Positions 27,862 to 36,378 of a stretch of 64,000 nucleotides of DNA are shown one piece after another. How positions within the stretch are numbered: the stretch's first letter is position 1; each line of letters starts with the position of its first letter. Under the pieces are notes generated by a model. It searched no databases, was not told where the DNA came from, and worked only from the letters and a program-made list of their open reading frames with translations. A program made the position numbers and the translations under genes. The DNA comes from CAYVUI01 sp964454745 (GTDB taxonomy: Bacteria > Planctomycetota > Phycisphaerae > Sedimentisphaerales > Anaerohalosphaeraceae), in NCBI GenBank assembly GCA_964454745.1, contig CAYVUI010000002.1, positions 1-64,000 on the forward strand, given 5' to 3'.

Positions 27862-28845
27862 ATGTACAATAATGCGATGGATCGTAATCCCGAAAAGAAT
27901 ACTGATTTTGGCACTGAGAACCACAGCAATTCCTGTGCCCAAATCCGCTTTCACCCCGCATTGCGGGACTGCCCGAGCATGGTCTCACTGCTCTATTCCA
28001 TCCTGAGTGACTCCCATAGTCTCCAGGCGTTTATTGAGAACCATCGCCGGGAAGTATTCCGCAACGCAAATACATCAACCGTCACTCTCTGCACCCTGCC
28101 TGAGTCGCTTGAATTCGACAACATTCCGCTCATTGATAAGGAAACTGCACTAAGCGGCATCGTCATCAAGACCGAATCCGTAAAAAAACCGCTGGCGATC
28201 CTGCCGGGCACAACCAAAGCCCTGACGGCCCTGAAAAAATCCCTTACCCTTTCGGGCCGCGATATCCCGCATGTGCCGCCGCTTGCCGGGGCAAAAATCG
28301 AGTCGCCCAGTGGCCCCCTCTCCGTACTGATAACCCCCGCTTTTGACAACGCCTGCGACCTGTACCACTACCTGCCGAAACTCGCAAATCTGCCCCCCGC
28401 TGATATGCACGCAATGAAAGCAGCCCTTGCCCAACAGATCGGGGCCATTTTTGCAAGCCTGCACAAACATCGCCTCCGCCACCGGGATGCCAAGGCCCAG
28501 AACTTCCTGGTGATCCCCCAGCCGGAGGCCTCCACTGTGCTGCTGCTCGATCTCGACGGCATCCGTACCAATCCACTTACACGATTCACCCATCTTACCA
28601 ACGCCATGGCCAAACTCGCCGCCACAGTCATGCACTCGCCGTCTGTAACAAAAACTGACAGCTTGCGATCCTTGCGGAAACTTTGTACACTGCTGGGCAT
28701 ACCTGAACAATACCGAAAACCACTGGCCCGGCAAATCGCCCAAAAGGCCCTCGCGTTTCGACTGACAACCATGATACGATCCATAAAACCCAAAACGATA
28801 ACCACCCCGGAGCTTTCAGCATCGACAAGTACAAAGACATCCTGA
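27862..28845 (+). CDS. Lipopolysaccharide kinase (Kdo/WaaP) family protein
   Basis: A 327-aa protein with kinase-fold signatures: the catalytic loop RLRHRDAKAQNFLV (His-Arg-Asp and Asn present), then VLLLDLDGIRTN in the place of DFG, as in WaaP-type sugar kinases that phosphorylate heptose in the LPS core. It overlaps the start region of the GT9 glycosyltransferase, supporting a joint role in LPS core assembly at the inner membrane. Starts at 27862 or 27877 are both possible; neither has a clear ribosome-binding site. The first ~50 residues show no similarity I recognise. Confidence 0.8.
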   Translation: MYNNAMDRNPEKNTDFGTENHSNSCAQIRFHPALRDCPSMVSLLYSILSDSHSLQAFIENHRREVFRNANTSTVTLCTLPESLEFDNIPLIDKETALSGIVIKTESVKKPLAILPGTTKALTALKKSLTLSGRDIPHVPPLAGAKIESPSGPLSVLITPAFDNACDLYHYLPKLANLPPADMHAMKAALAQQIGAIFASLHKHRLRHRDAKAQNFLVIPQPEASTVLLLDLDGIRTNPLTRFTHLTNAMAKLAATVMHSPSVTKTDSLRSLRKLCTLLGIPEQYRKPLARQIAQKALAFRLTTMIRSIKPKTITTPELSASTSTKTS

Positions 28846-29858
28846 TCATCAAGCCCTCGGCCCTTGGCGACATCATCCTGGCCATGCCCGCCTATAATTC
28901 ACTGCGGCAAAGCTATCCCTCGGCCCGCATCTCCTGGATGGTCCGGCCGGAATTCGCATCCGTTTTCGACGCAAGCCCGACACCGGATCGGCTCATATTG
29001 TTCGACCGCAAGGCGCTGGGCCGCTGGTACAAGAGCCCGAAAGCCTTCGGCGATTTGCTTGGTTTTTTCCGCAAACTCCGTTATGACGAATACGACCTGG
29101 TGATCGACCTCCAGGGGCTGTTCCGCACGGGGCTGTTTACCTGGTTTACCGGGGCAAAAAACCGCCTCGGCATGTCCATTGCCCGCGAGGGTGCCCCTTT
29201 CTTTTATACCAAAGCCGTGCCGCCCTCGGACCAGCCGCTGCACCTGATCGACTATTACAACGAGATCGTCGCCTCGACCGGGGCCGAAAAGATCACGACC
29301 GAAACGGACCTTCGCCCCGACCCCCGCGCGGTAGAGCACGTGACCAAACTGCTCGAATCGGAGCAGATTCCCGTAGATAACTTCGCGGTATTGGTGCCCT
29401 CAGCGGCGCAGGATTACAAGCTCTGGCCGATCGAGAATTATGCCCGCCTTGTCGATGCCCTGAAGCTCAACCACGGCCTGCACGTCGTCGCGGTAGGTTC
29501 CCCCTCGGAAAAGGACAAGCTCGAGGCCCTGAAATACAAGGCCGACTCGCCGGTGACCAACCTCGCCGGGCGGACGAGTATTCCGCAGTTGATCGCCCTG
29601 CTCTCGCTGGCAAAGCTGACCGTCTCAAACGATACCGGGCCGGGGCATATCGCCTGGGCACTCAAGACGCCGACCGTTTTCATCTTCGGCCCGACCAATC
29701 CCTCCCGCGTAGGGCCGTACGGGCAAAACCACGCCGTAGCGGCGATCGATCCATTTGACCGCGGACCCGAGATCGAATCCGACAATCCCGAGCATGAAAT
29801 CCACAACGTCCCCCTCGAACTGGTCTATCAGACCATTCAGGAAACGTTGCAGAAATGA
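28821..29858 (+). CDS. Glycosyltransferase family 9 (heptosyltransferase-like)
   Basis: LPS-core sugar transferase. The N-terminal motif ILIIKPSALGDIILAMPAYN is the classic start of GT9 proteins. The C-terminal domain has SNDTGPGHIAWALKTPTVFIFG with GPTNPSRVGPYG, the nucleotide-sugar site. No ATG, GTG or TTG lies in frame between the upstream stop (28704) and 28884, and the ATG at 28884 would delete the first beta strand and the GD motif. An ATC at 28821 has GGAG (28809-28812) 8 nt upstream, so an AUC start giving IDKYKDILIIKPS is my best reading. It overlaps the kinase gene end by 25 nt. Confidence 0.85.
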   Translation: MDKYKDILIIKPSALGDIILAMPAYNSLRQSYPSARISWMVRPEFASVFDASPTPDRLILFDRKALGRWYKSPKAFGDLLGFFRKLRYDEYDLVIDLQGLFRTGLFTWFTGAKNRLGMSIAREGAPFFYTKAVPPSDQPLHLIDYYNEIVASTGAEKITTETDLRPDPRAVEHVTKLLESEQIPVDNFAVLVPSAAQDYKLWPIENYARLVDALKLNHGLHVVAVGSPSEKDKLEALKYKADSPVTNLAGRTSIPQLIALLSLAKLTVSNDTGPGHIAWALKTPTVFIFGPTNPSRVGPYGQNHAVAAIDPFDRGPEIESDNPEHEIHNVPLELVYQTIQETLQK

Positions 29859-30301
29859 AACAAATACTCCTTTATACCCTGCTGCTGGTTCCATTCTTTT
29901 TCGGGTGCAATGAAAACGCTGCTTCAAAACAGCGAGAAGTTCTTGCAAAAATCACCGGGGACCGTAGTTTATATGACCCCCTCCAAACTGGCACAGTTAT
30001 AACAGATTGGCAAATGATTTCTGAAACGATCACAATTAAAACAGACATGACCTATCTCTGGCATTTTTTTATTAGATCCAATTCAAAGGGCGAACAACTT
30101 TTTGAAGAATATGAGTACACAGGCTATCTGCAACCGGAGCTTTACAATCAACTGCAAAAAGCAGTGAATCACTCATTGAAGTTCAAAAAAATAGACGGGA
30201 TTCCGACATATAAACATATTCGCCTTGATGACTCTTTCACACAAAATCCCAAAGTAGTAGATGAATTACTTGATTATCTTTACAGCAGTCACATCAGATA
30301 A
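29855..30301 (+). CDS. Small lipoprotein of unknown function
   Basis: A 148-aa protein whose signal peptide ends in PFFFGC (Cys18), a likely lipoprotein site. The mature part contains WQMISETITIKTDMTYLWHF and FEEYEYTGYLQPELYNQLQ, with no family I recognise. Its ATG overlaps the GT9 stop (ATGA), so translation is coupled to the LPS genes. Base use is more AT-rich than that of its neighbours. Outer-membrane anchoring is likely because no Asp follows the cysteine (Asn does). Confidence 0.75.
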   Translation: MKQILLYTLLLVPFFFGCNENAASKQREVLAKITGDRSLYDPLQTGTVITDWQMISETITIKTDMTYLWHFFIRSNSKGEQLFEEYEYTGYLQPELYNQLQKAVNHSLKFKKIDGIPTYKHIRLDDSFTQNPKVVDELLDYLYSSHIR

Positions 30302-30316
30302 TTTTTATTAGGGATT

Positions 30317-31231
30317 TTACTGTATCAATGCAGCACGAATGGCATCCTGTGCCTGAGGGTGGGTAAACTCAAATCCCGCATCCATGAGCCTGTGCGGGGT
30401 TACCCGCTGGCTGGCAAGGAAGACCTCGTTTGCCATTTCACCAAACAACATCGCCAGCACAAAACCCGGCATCCCCGCCCAGCAGGGCCGGCGCATTTCC
30501 CTGCCCACGGTTTGAAAGAACTCCCTGTTCATAGCGGGATACGGCGCGGTAAGGTTATAAACACCCCTGCAATCCTGCCTCTCGATCAAAAACTGTATCG
30601 CCCGCACCTCGTCGATCAGGCTGATCCAGGACATCCACTGCCTGCCCCCGTCAAGCCAGCCGCCCATAAAGAAACGAAACGGCAGGATCATCTTCTCAAA
30701 ACCCCCGCCCTTAGCACCAATCACAAAGCCTGTACGAACCACCACCGGCCGCACGCCCATCGCCTCGATCCTGTGAGCAAAGCCTTCCACATCCCGGCAG
30801 ACCCCAGGCAAAAAACCCTCACCGGTGCTGCTGTTCTCATCGAGCAGTTCATCCCCTCGCGTTCCGTAAAAACCCACCGCGGACGACAGCACAAACACAC
30901 CCGGCTTATTTGTACAGCTTTGGACCGCATCAAAAAGGGCCTGCGTGGAATCGATCCGGCTGGAAAGGATTTTCTGCTTGAGTTCATCCGTCCACCGCGC
31001 CGAGCCGATATTCACCCCGGCAAGGTTCACCACCGCATCCGCACCCTCGAGGCACTTTTGCCACGGGCCGGGGCTCTTTGCGTCCCACTCTATTACCTCT
31101 ACAGCATCGCCCAGGATACTCCTGCCCTTTTCAATATCGCGGCTCAGCGCGATTACCTCGTGCTCCCCGGCCAGATGCCCGCAAAGCGCCTTGCCGATAA
31201 ATCCCGTTCCGCCTGCAATGACAATCTTCAT
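30317..31231 (-). CDS. TIGR01777-type NAD(P)-dependent epimerase (YfcH-like)
   Basis: A 304-aa short-chain dehydrogenase-like protein. The Rossmann motif MKIVIAGGTGFIGKAL is at the N-terminus, then GADAVVNLAGVNIGSARWTD, and SSAVGFYGTRGDELLDE containing the YGxxG element peculiar to this group in place of the usual YxxxK. A C-terminal DUF1731-like region ends DAGFEFTHPQAQDAI. The substrate of the family is not known. GGGGA precedes the ATG. It starts 18 nt after the YifB stop and is likely co-transcribed with it. Confidence 0.9.
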   Translation of the reverse strand: MKIVIAGGTGFIGKALCGHLAGEHEVIALSRDIEKGRSILGDAVEVIEWDAKSPGPWQKCLEGADAVVNLAGVNIGSARWTDELKQKILSSRIDSTQALFDAVQSCTNKPGVFVLSSAVGFYGTRGDELLDENSSTGEGFLPGVCRDVEGFAHRIEAMGVRPVVVRTGFVIGAKGGGFEKMILPFRFFMGGWLDGGRQWMSWISLIDEVRAIQFLIERQDCRGVYNLTAPYPAMNREFFQTVGREMRRPCWAGMPGFVLAMLFGEMANEVFLASQRVTPHRLMDAGFEFTHPQAQDAIRAALIQ

Positions 31232-31249
31232 ACTGTCCCCTTTTTTCCT

Positions 31250-32893
31250 CTAAAACTTCCGATCCAGCTTGCGGTAACTGATCGCCTCGGCGATATGTTC
31301 GGGGGCGATCTTTTCCCGTCCCTCCAGGTCCGCAATCGTCCGGGCGACCTTGCAGATCTTGTCATGTGCCCTCGCGCTTAATGCAAATTCGGCCATTGCC
31401 TGCTTTAACAACCCCTGACCGGCCAGATCCAGCCCGCAGTACTGCTGTACCTGCCGATGGCTCATCGTCGCGTTGGTCTGCACCTTTGCCCTGCCGAACC
31501 GCCGGGTCTGGATATCACGCACCTTTTCGACCTGCCCGCGAATCTCCCGGGATTCCTGCCCCTTTTCCCGGCTGCGGAGCTTCTCAAACGTCACCGAAGG
31601 CACATCTACGTGGATATCGATCCGGTCCATCAGCGGCCCGCTGATCTTGGACATATACCGCTCGATCTGGTTGGGGGTACATCGGCACCGCTTCATATCC
31701 GAGCCGAAATACCCGCACGGGCACGGATTCATCGCCGCAACGAGCATAAACTGGGCCGGAAACGTCAGCGTCCCCTTGGCCCGCGAGATCGTCACCGTGC
31801 CGTCTTCGAGCGGCTGGCGGATCATCTCGAGGATATTCCGCGGAAACTCGGCAAATTCGTCCAAAAACAGGATGCCGTGATGCGACAAACTCAGTTCCCC
31901 GGGCCTTGGCATCGTACCACCGCCGACCAGCGAGGGCCCGCTTGCGGTATGGTGAGGCGACCGAACCGGGCGTTTTACCACCAGCGGATGTTCGCTTTTG
32001 ACCAACCCAACCGAGGAATACACCCGCGTCGTCTCGAGGCTCTCCTCCAGTGTAAGCGAGGGCAAAATTGTCGCCAACCGCTGGCTGAGCATCGTTTTGC
32101 CCGCCCCCGGCGGGCCGATCATCATTACATTGTGCCCCCCGGCCGCGGCGATAATCAGGGCCCGCTTGACGGATTCCTGCCCTTTCACATCCGAAAAGTC
32201 GATCTCATACTTCGATTCCATATCGAATATCTGCCCGAGGTCCACCTGGCACGGCTCCGCGGGCAATTGCCCCGCAATCAGCCCGACCGCCTGGGACAAG
32301 CTGCCGACCCCATAGACCTCAATTCCCTGCACCACAGCGGCCTCGTTAGCGTTTTCCATCGGGACGATCAAACGCGAAAATCCCTTCGCTGCCGCGGCCA
32401 TCGCCATGCTTAATACGCCGTTTACCCGCCGAACCCGGCCATCAAGGGCCAGTTCCCCCACGATCACAGTATCCTTTAGATTAAGCCCCTCAAAACCGCC
32501 CTCATCATCCAAATCCAGCCCGCCGGCCGGCTGGGTGGGCAAAAAACCGCTTTGTTTCCCTTTTGAGCCTGCCCCGCTGACCTGAACGGCCCCTCCAGCA
32601 CCTTCAAATACATTCTCAGCCCGCAAAATTCCCAAACCAATCGCCAGGTCAAATCCCGCGCCCTCCTTTTTGATATCCGCAGGTGCCAGGTTAATCAGCG
32701 GCTGGGTATCGGGGAATTCAAACCCGGAATTGAGAATCGCGCTGCGTACCCGCTCGATGCTCTCCTTGACCGCGGTATCGGGCAGACCGACGATTACCGG
32801 ACGTTCCAGGGAACCGCTCGCGGTATCGACCTCCACTTCACAAACCACGCCCTCAATGCCTTCGAGTGTTACTCCATATAACCGTGCCAGCAT
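31250..32893 (-). CDS. comM: YifB/ComM family Mg-chelatase-like AAA ATPase
   Basis: A 547-aa AAA+ protein related to ComM, a helicase that aids branch migration during natural transformation in some bacteria. The N-terminal Lon-protease-like fold starts MLARLYGVTLEGIEGVVCEV. A Gly-rich insert of about 45 residues (near 95-140, containing GAGSKGKQSGF) is longer than in standard members. The chelatase domain has Walker A GPPGAGKT, Walker B ILFLDEFAEF and the zinc-like cysteines NPCPCGYFG. AGGAGG precedes the ATG. A ComEA-like gene is also in the window (56173), hinting at DNA uptake. Confidence 0.94.
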   Translation of the reverse strand: MLARLYGVTLEGIEGVVCEVEVDTASGSLERPVIVGLPDTAVKESIERVRSAILNSGFEFPDTQPLINLAPADIKKEGAGFDLAIGLGILRAENVFEGAGGAVQVSGAGSKGKQSGFLPTQPAGGLDLDDEGGFEGLNLKDTVIVGELALDGRVRRVNGVLSMAMAAAAKGFSRLIVPMENANEAAVVQGIEVYGVGSLSQAVGLIAGQLPAEPCQVDLGQIFDMESKYEIDFSDVKGQESVKRALIIAAAGGHNVMMIGPPGAGKTMLSQRLATILPSLTLEESLETTRVYSSVGLVKSEHPLVVKRPVRSPHHTASGPSLVGGGTMPRPGELSLSHHGILFLDEFAEFPRNILEMIRQPLEDGTVTISRAKGTLTFPAQFMLVAAMNPCPCGYFGSDMKRCRCTPNQIERYMSKISGPLMDRIDIHVDVPSVTFEKLRSREKGQESREIRGQVEKVRDIQTRRFGRAKVQTNATMSHRQVQQYCGLDLAGQGLLKQAMAEFALSARAHDKICKVARTIADLEGREKIAPEHIAEAISYRKLDRKF

Positions 32894-33183
32894 GAAATTG
32901 CCTCCTAAATTCGCTGTGGCCAGCCATTTTACCTGAGATTTTCAGTGCTTTCAAGTCGGTTTTAAAAAAGTTCTTTTGCCTCCAAAACCTTCTAAATTGA
33001 GGCAATTTTCGACATTTACAGCCCTGAAAACTAAATTTTGTTAAATTATTATTTTTTTTCATTGTCAAAAGCCGAATTAAAACTATACAATCTATAAATA
33101 TTTGAAATGTATTATTTTTCATTTATGACAATATGAAAAATAAAGAAAACTTTGAAAATCGAAGTGTTTTTTGAAAAATATGT
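32894..33183. other. AT-rich intergenic stretch between comM and marR
   Basis: No gene is seen. It holds an inverted repeat TTGCCTC/GAGGCAA (32976-32982 with 32999-33005) and long A/T runs. The promoters of the two divergent genes must lie in or just after it; only the marR promoter is clear. Confidence 0.4.
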
Positions 33184-33212
33184 TTGACAAGAGAATTGTT
33201 TATGCGTATTAT
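33184..33212 (+). promoter_or_regulatory. Sigma-70-type promoter of the MarR gene
   Basis: Perfect TTGACA and TATTAT separated by 17 nt, with a start site expected near 33219, about 23 nt before the marR ATG. It is one of the strongest promoter matches in the window. Confidence 0.75.
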
Positions 33213-33241
33213 ATTATGTAGATATTGGAAAGTGAATAACG

Positions 33242-33739
33242 ATGGGACCTGAACTTGAAAAAGCCACTGAGCGATTTGGCTTACGTATGCGTCTGTTTCG
33301 CGCTGCCCAGGAAGCAAGACTCGGCGAAGAAGAAGCAATTACCGAGCGGGAAGCACTGTTGCTCGAACTTCTGCTGAGACGTGAAAAAATGAGCATCAGC
33401 GAGATTAGCAGCGCATACCCGGACCTGAGCGAAAGCACGGTCTCCACACAGGTAACCAAGCTCTGGCGTGACAAAAAAATGGTGACCAAGACCATCGACC
33501 CGAACAACCAGCGTGTTACCCTGGTGGAGTTGACAGACAAGGGCAGGCAAACCATCGAGAACATCCTCGGACAGCAGAAAGACAGGATGGCAATGTTCTT
33601 TCGTGCCATCAATGTAACCGAGGATGAGAAAAAGATGCTCACCAATATATTTAACCGGGCATCGGATTTCATGGATCAGCATCTTGGCATCTTGAAAATA
33701 AAAGAAGTTGGCAAGGCTTTGGATGAGAGTGAAAGCTGA
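33242..33739 (+). CDS. MarR family transcriptional regulator
   Basis: A 165-aa winged helix-turn-helix protein. The recognition region is KMSISEISSAYPDLSESTVS followed by TKLWRDKKMVTKT, and the wing DPNNQRVTLVELTDKGRQ is the standard MarR D-x-R-x-LT pattern. The C-terminal dimerisation helices follow. GGAAAG lies before the ATG. It is divergent from comM and upstream of the unusual secreted protein at 33867 (127-nt gap), which it may control. The ligand is unknown. Confidence 0.9.
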   Translation: MGPELEKATERFGLRMRLFRAAQEARLGEEEAITEREALLLELLLRREKMSISEISSAYPDLSESTVSTQVTKLWRDKKMVTKTIDPNNQRVTLVELTDKGRQTIENILGQQKDRMAMFFRAINVTEDEKKMLTNIFNRASDFMDQHLGILKIKEVGKALDESES

Positions 33740-33866
33740 GCCGGCAGAAGATACGCAGACGGAATGAGTCCGTTTGCAAATGTGTTACGGGATCCCGTTA
33801 ACAACTTGCGTCATCAGAAATTGAATCAGGAGTTACAAAATTCTGATTCAGGAAAGGAGACGTATC

Positions 33867-36347
33867 ATGTTAACGGCAAAAAGAGCGTACAATCTGAAAA
33901 ATCGTTTCCGTCCTTATGTTATCTCCCTGCTGATTCTGTTCCTGGTCTCGCTGGGCGTCAGTTCAGGTTTCGCTGACCGTGAGAAAAAACAGTCCAGCCG
34001 CCCTGCCAAGAAGTCACAGCCTGCTGCCAGCCGGGAATCCAAGAGCTCTGCTCGAAGCCAGAGTAAAGCTTCCGCACCGGCTCCTGCACCCAAGGCTCCG
34101 GCACCTGCTCCCACGCGCAGTGCACCGAAACCGCGAACCTCCAGCAGCTCTGCATCCAGACCCAGTACAAGGGCCTCTTCCGAGTCCAGGCGGGTCGTAG
34201 TTCGCAAAACAAGCCCGGCCCCGAGCTCTTCTTCACGAAGCACCTCCAGCCAATCTTCCAGTTCCGGCCGCTCAAACAGCTCAAACTCCACAGGCCGGGT
34301 TCGCCTGTCCAAGGAGGCATGGAATATCATCGTAAAAAACATGCGAGAAAATGAAAAGGTTTTGAACCCATCAAGCCGCTCACATGAACCCCGCGAAAGA
34401 AGCACAAACTCCAGCCAGGCGGACAACTACACGTATGACCCCACACGCAACTGGCCCAATTCTTCCAGCGGACGCACAGCCCGCCCGCCGCGCGGCGGAA
34501 GCTCGAGCCCGGTCAGCCCCGTCATTGTCTATGACCGCGAGAGCACGAACAGCTCATCAGTAAACTCAGGAACAAAGACAGGCCGCTCCTACACGGCAGG
34601 CGGCGTTTCCTCTTCGCGGTCCGCAAGCGGAATGATCGAGCAGCGATCCACAGAAATTACCGGCACAGAAAGCCAATCCTCCGGCAGCTATGCACGAAGC
34701 AGCCGCAAGCGGATCGTGATTACCCCAACGGAAACCATCACCTATCACGGCGACCAGATTATCAGCCGAAGTGAAAAAGCCAAACGTGTATTTGTTCCAA
34801 TCTCCGAGGACCAGCCGAATATCAAAATCCTCAAAGAGATTACACCAACCAAAGATCCCGCTCAGCGGACCACGAAAACGCTCGAATCCAACTCCGTGAA
34901 GATCGGCCTTGAACAGGCGCCGCAAGCCAGCCCGGTCCGCACACCGCGGCAACCGGTCTCCCGCACACTCAAGACCATCGCGGACGAAGTGGCTCCCAAA
35001 GTCACCCAGCCTGCTCTTCCGGTCCTCATCAAGGAACCATCCAAACGGACCAAGAGCATCAACCTCGAAACCCTGCAAACCATCCAGCGCGATGTCCGCA
35101 ACAGCGCGACACTGAACAACCCCGCAGCACAAAAGACCCCGCTGTTTGGCCTGGATTCGATCACAACTCCGGCCGCTGTAAACCCCGTACAATCGCAATC
35201 CTCCATTGACGGCACACTCGACCAGGGCGACATCATCGACGCAGTCAATATCACCGGCGACAACAACATCTACATCGGCGGCGACCTGAACGTCGAAGAC
35301 GTGTATTACCCCTACCTGCCCAGCCGCAGCTATTCCCTTGCACGTCACCTGGCTCATACCAGTGTTTTTCACCCATACTACGATCACAGGTGGCGAAGCG
35401 ATTATTACCGCTTGAACCGGTACTCCTCCAGCGGCTTCTACTTCCAGCTCGGATACCATTTTGACGACTGGAACCTGAGCTTCGGGTATTCCAGCCGGCC
35501 GTACTATTCCGGACGCGTGGTCTATTACCGCTCCGGCCCCTGCTACGGCGTATCCTACATTTATCCGAGCTATCACCGCAAGTACGTCTTCTGGAGCGTC
35601 GGAGGCTACTGGCCGCGGCACTACAGCTATCACCGCTACTACCGCTACGGCTGCCATCCGCACAGATGGTACGGCTGCTACCCCGAGAGGGAAACCGTCG
35701 TCAAGGAATACAATACTTATAACTACTATTACAATGATTCCTCCGCCTCCTACGGCGGCTACTCCGCATCCCCGAGTTATTCCTATTCTTCTTCCGGAGA
35801 CATCGTCCCGGATTATGACGCCCTGGCGAAAGTTCGTCAGCGTCTAGAAGCAATCAATCCAAATCCGTCCAGCAGTACCGAGAGGGCCGATTATCATTTT
35901 GACCTGGGCGTAGACGCCTTCGAAGAAAAGGACTACGAAAGAGCCCTTGGCCACTTCAAGGAAGCCCTGCTCGCAGAACCCGACGATATCGTTCTGCCTT
36001 TCACGTACTGCCAGGCCCTGTTTGCCAACGCTCACTACGCCCGTGCCGCTTCAGTTCTTAAAACGGCTCTTGCCAATATCCCGGAAGATTTCGAGACCGT
36101 CTTCTTCCCCCGTGGTTTGTATCAAGAAGACGATACGCTGCTCGCACAGATCCGGCACCTTGAATTAACAATTGACAACGAACCGCTGCACGACGACCAT
36201 ATCCTGCTGCTTGGTTACCAGTACCTTGGCCTCGGGCTCTATGAGCAGGCAGAAACGATTCTAAACGAAGCCGTGACCAATCAGCAAAATGCACAAAGTG
36301 CCTGGATCCTGCTTCGGGTTATCGAAGAGGCAAAGAAACTTGACTAA
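33867..36347 (+). CDS. Large secreted Ser/Arg-rich, Tyr/His-rich TPR protein
   Basis: An 826-aa protein not assignable to a known family. A signal peptide or N-terminal anchor spans residues 14-36. Next comes a ~110-residue low-complexity stretch of Ser, Pro, Ala and Arg (runs such as APAPAPKAPAPAPTRSAPKP), then a long polar region. Residues ~480-625 are extremely rich in Tyr, His, Arg and Gly (for example HYSYHRYYRYGCHPHRWYGC). The last ~170 residues form TPR-like repeats (DYERALGHFKEALLAEPDD). AAAGGAG precedes the ATG. The Tyr/His part could bind metals or form cross-links; that is inference. The following beta-propeller gene is 31 nt downstream. Confidence 0.8.
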   Translation: MLTAKRAYNLKNRFRPYVISLLILFLVSLGVSSGFADREKKQSSRPAKKSQPAASRESKSSARSQSKASAPAPAPKAPAPAPTRSAPKPRTSSSSASRPSTRASSESRRVVVRKTSPAPSSSSRSTSSQSSSSGRSNSSNSTGRVRLSKEAWNIIVKNMRENEKVLNPSSRSHEPRERSTNSSQADNYTYDPTRNWPNSSSGRTARPPRGGSSSPVSPVIVYDRESTNSSSVNSGTKTGRSYTAGGVSSSRSASGMIEQRSTEITGTESQSSGSYARSSRKRIVITPTETITYHGDQIISRSEKAKRVFVPISEDQPNIKILKEITPTKDPAQRTTKTLESNSVKIGLEQAPQASPVRTPRQPVSRTLKTIADEVAPKVTQPALPVLIKEPSKRTKSINLETLQTIQRDVRNSATLNNPAAQKTPLFGLDSITTPAAVNPVQSQSSIDGTLDQGDIIDAVNITGDNNIYIGGDLNVEDVYYPYLPSRSYSLARHLAHTSVFHPYYDHRWRSDYYRLNRYSSSGFYFQLGYHFDDWNLSFGYSSRPYYSGRVVYYRSGPCYGVSYIYPSYHRKYVFWSVGGYWPRHYSYHRYYRYGCHPHRWYGCYPERETVVKEYNTYNYYYNDSSASYGGYSASPSYSYSSSGDIVPDYDALAKVRQRLEAINPNPSSSTERADYHFDLGVDAFEEKDYERALGHFKEALLAEPDDIVLPFTYCQALFANAHYARAASVLKTALANIPEDFETVFFPRGLYQEDDTLLAQIRHLELTIDNEPLHDDHILLLGYQYLGLGLYEQAETILNEAVTNQQNAQSAWILLRVIEEAKKLD

Positions 36348-36378
36348 CGACAATGATACTTCAATCAGGAGATGAACC

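Noticed and set aside
30359..31381. Plus-strand 340-aa frame opposite the epimerase
   Set aside because: Antisense shadow, no motif.
34060..34330. Tandem repeat array or CRISPR-like repeat
   Set aside because: The repeats are low-complexity coding (Ser/Pro/Ala/Arg codons), without regular spacing or spacers.
34566..35663. Minus-strand 365-aa frame inside the Tyr/His-rich gene
   Set aside because: Val/Ala-rich shadow; the plus-strand frame has a signal peptide, ribosome-binding site and TPR repeats.
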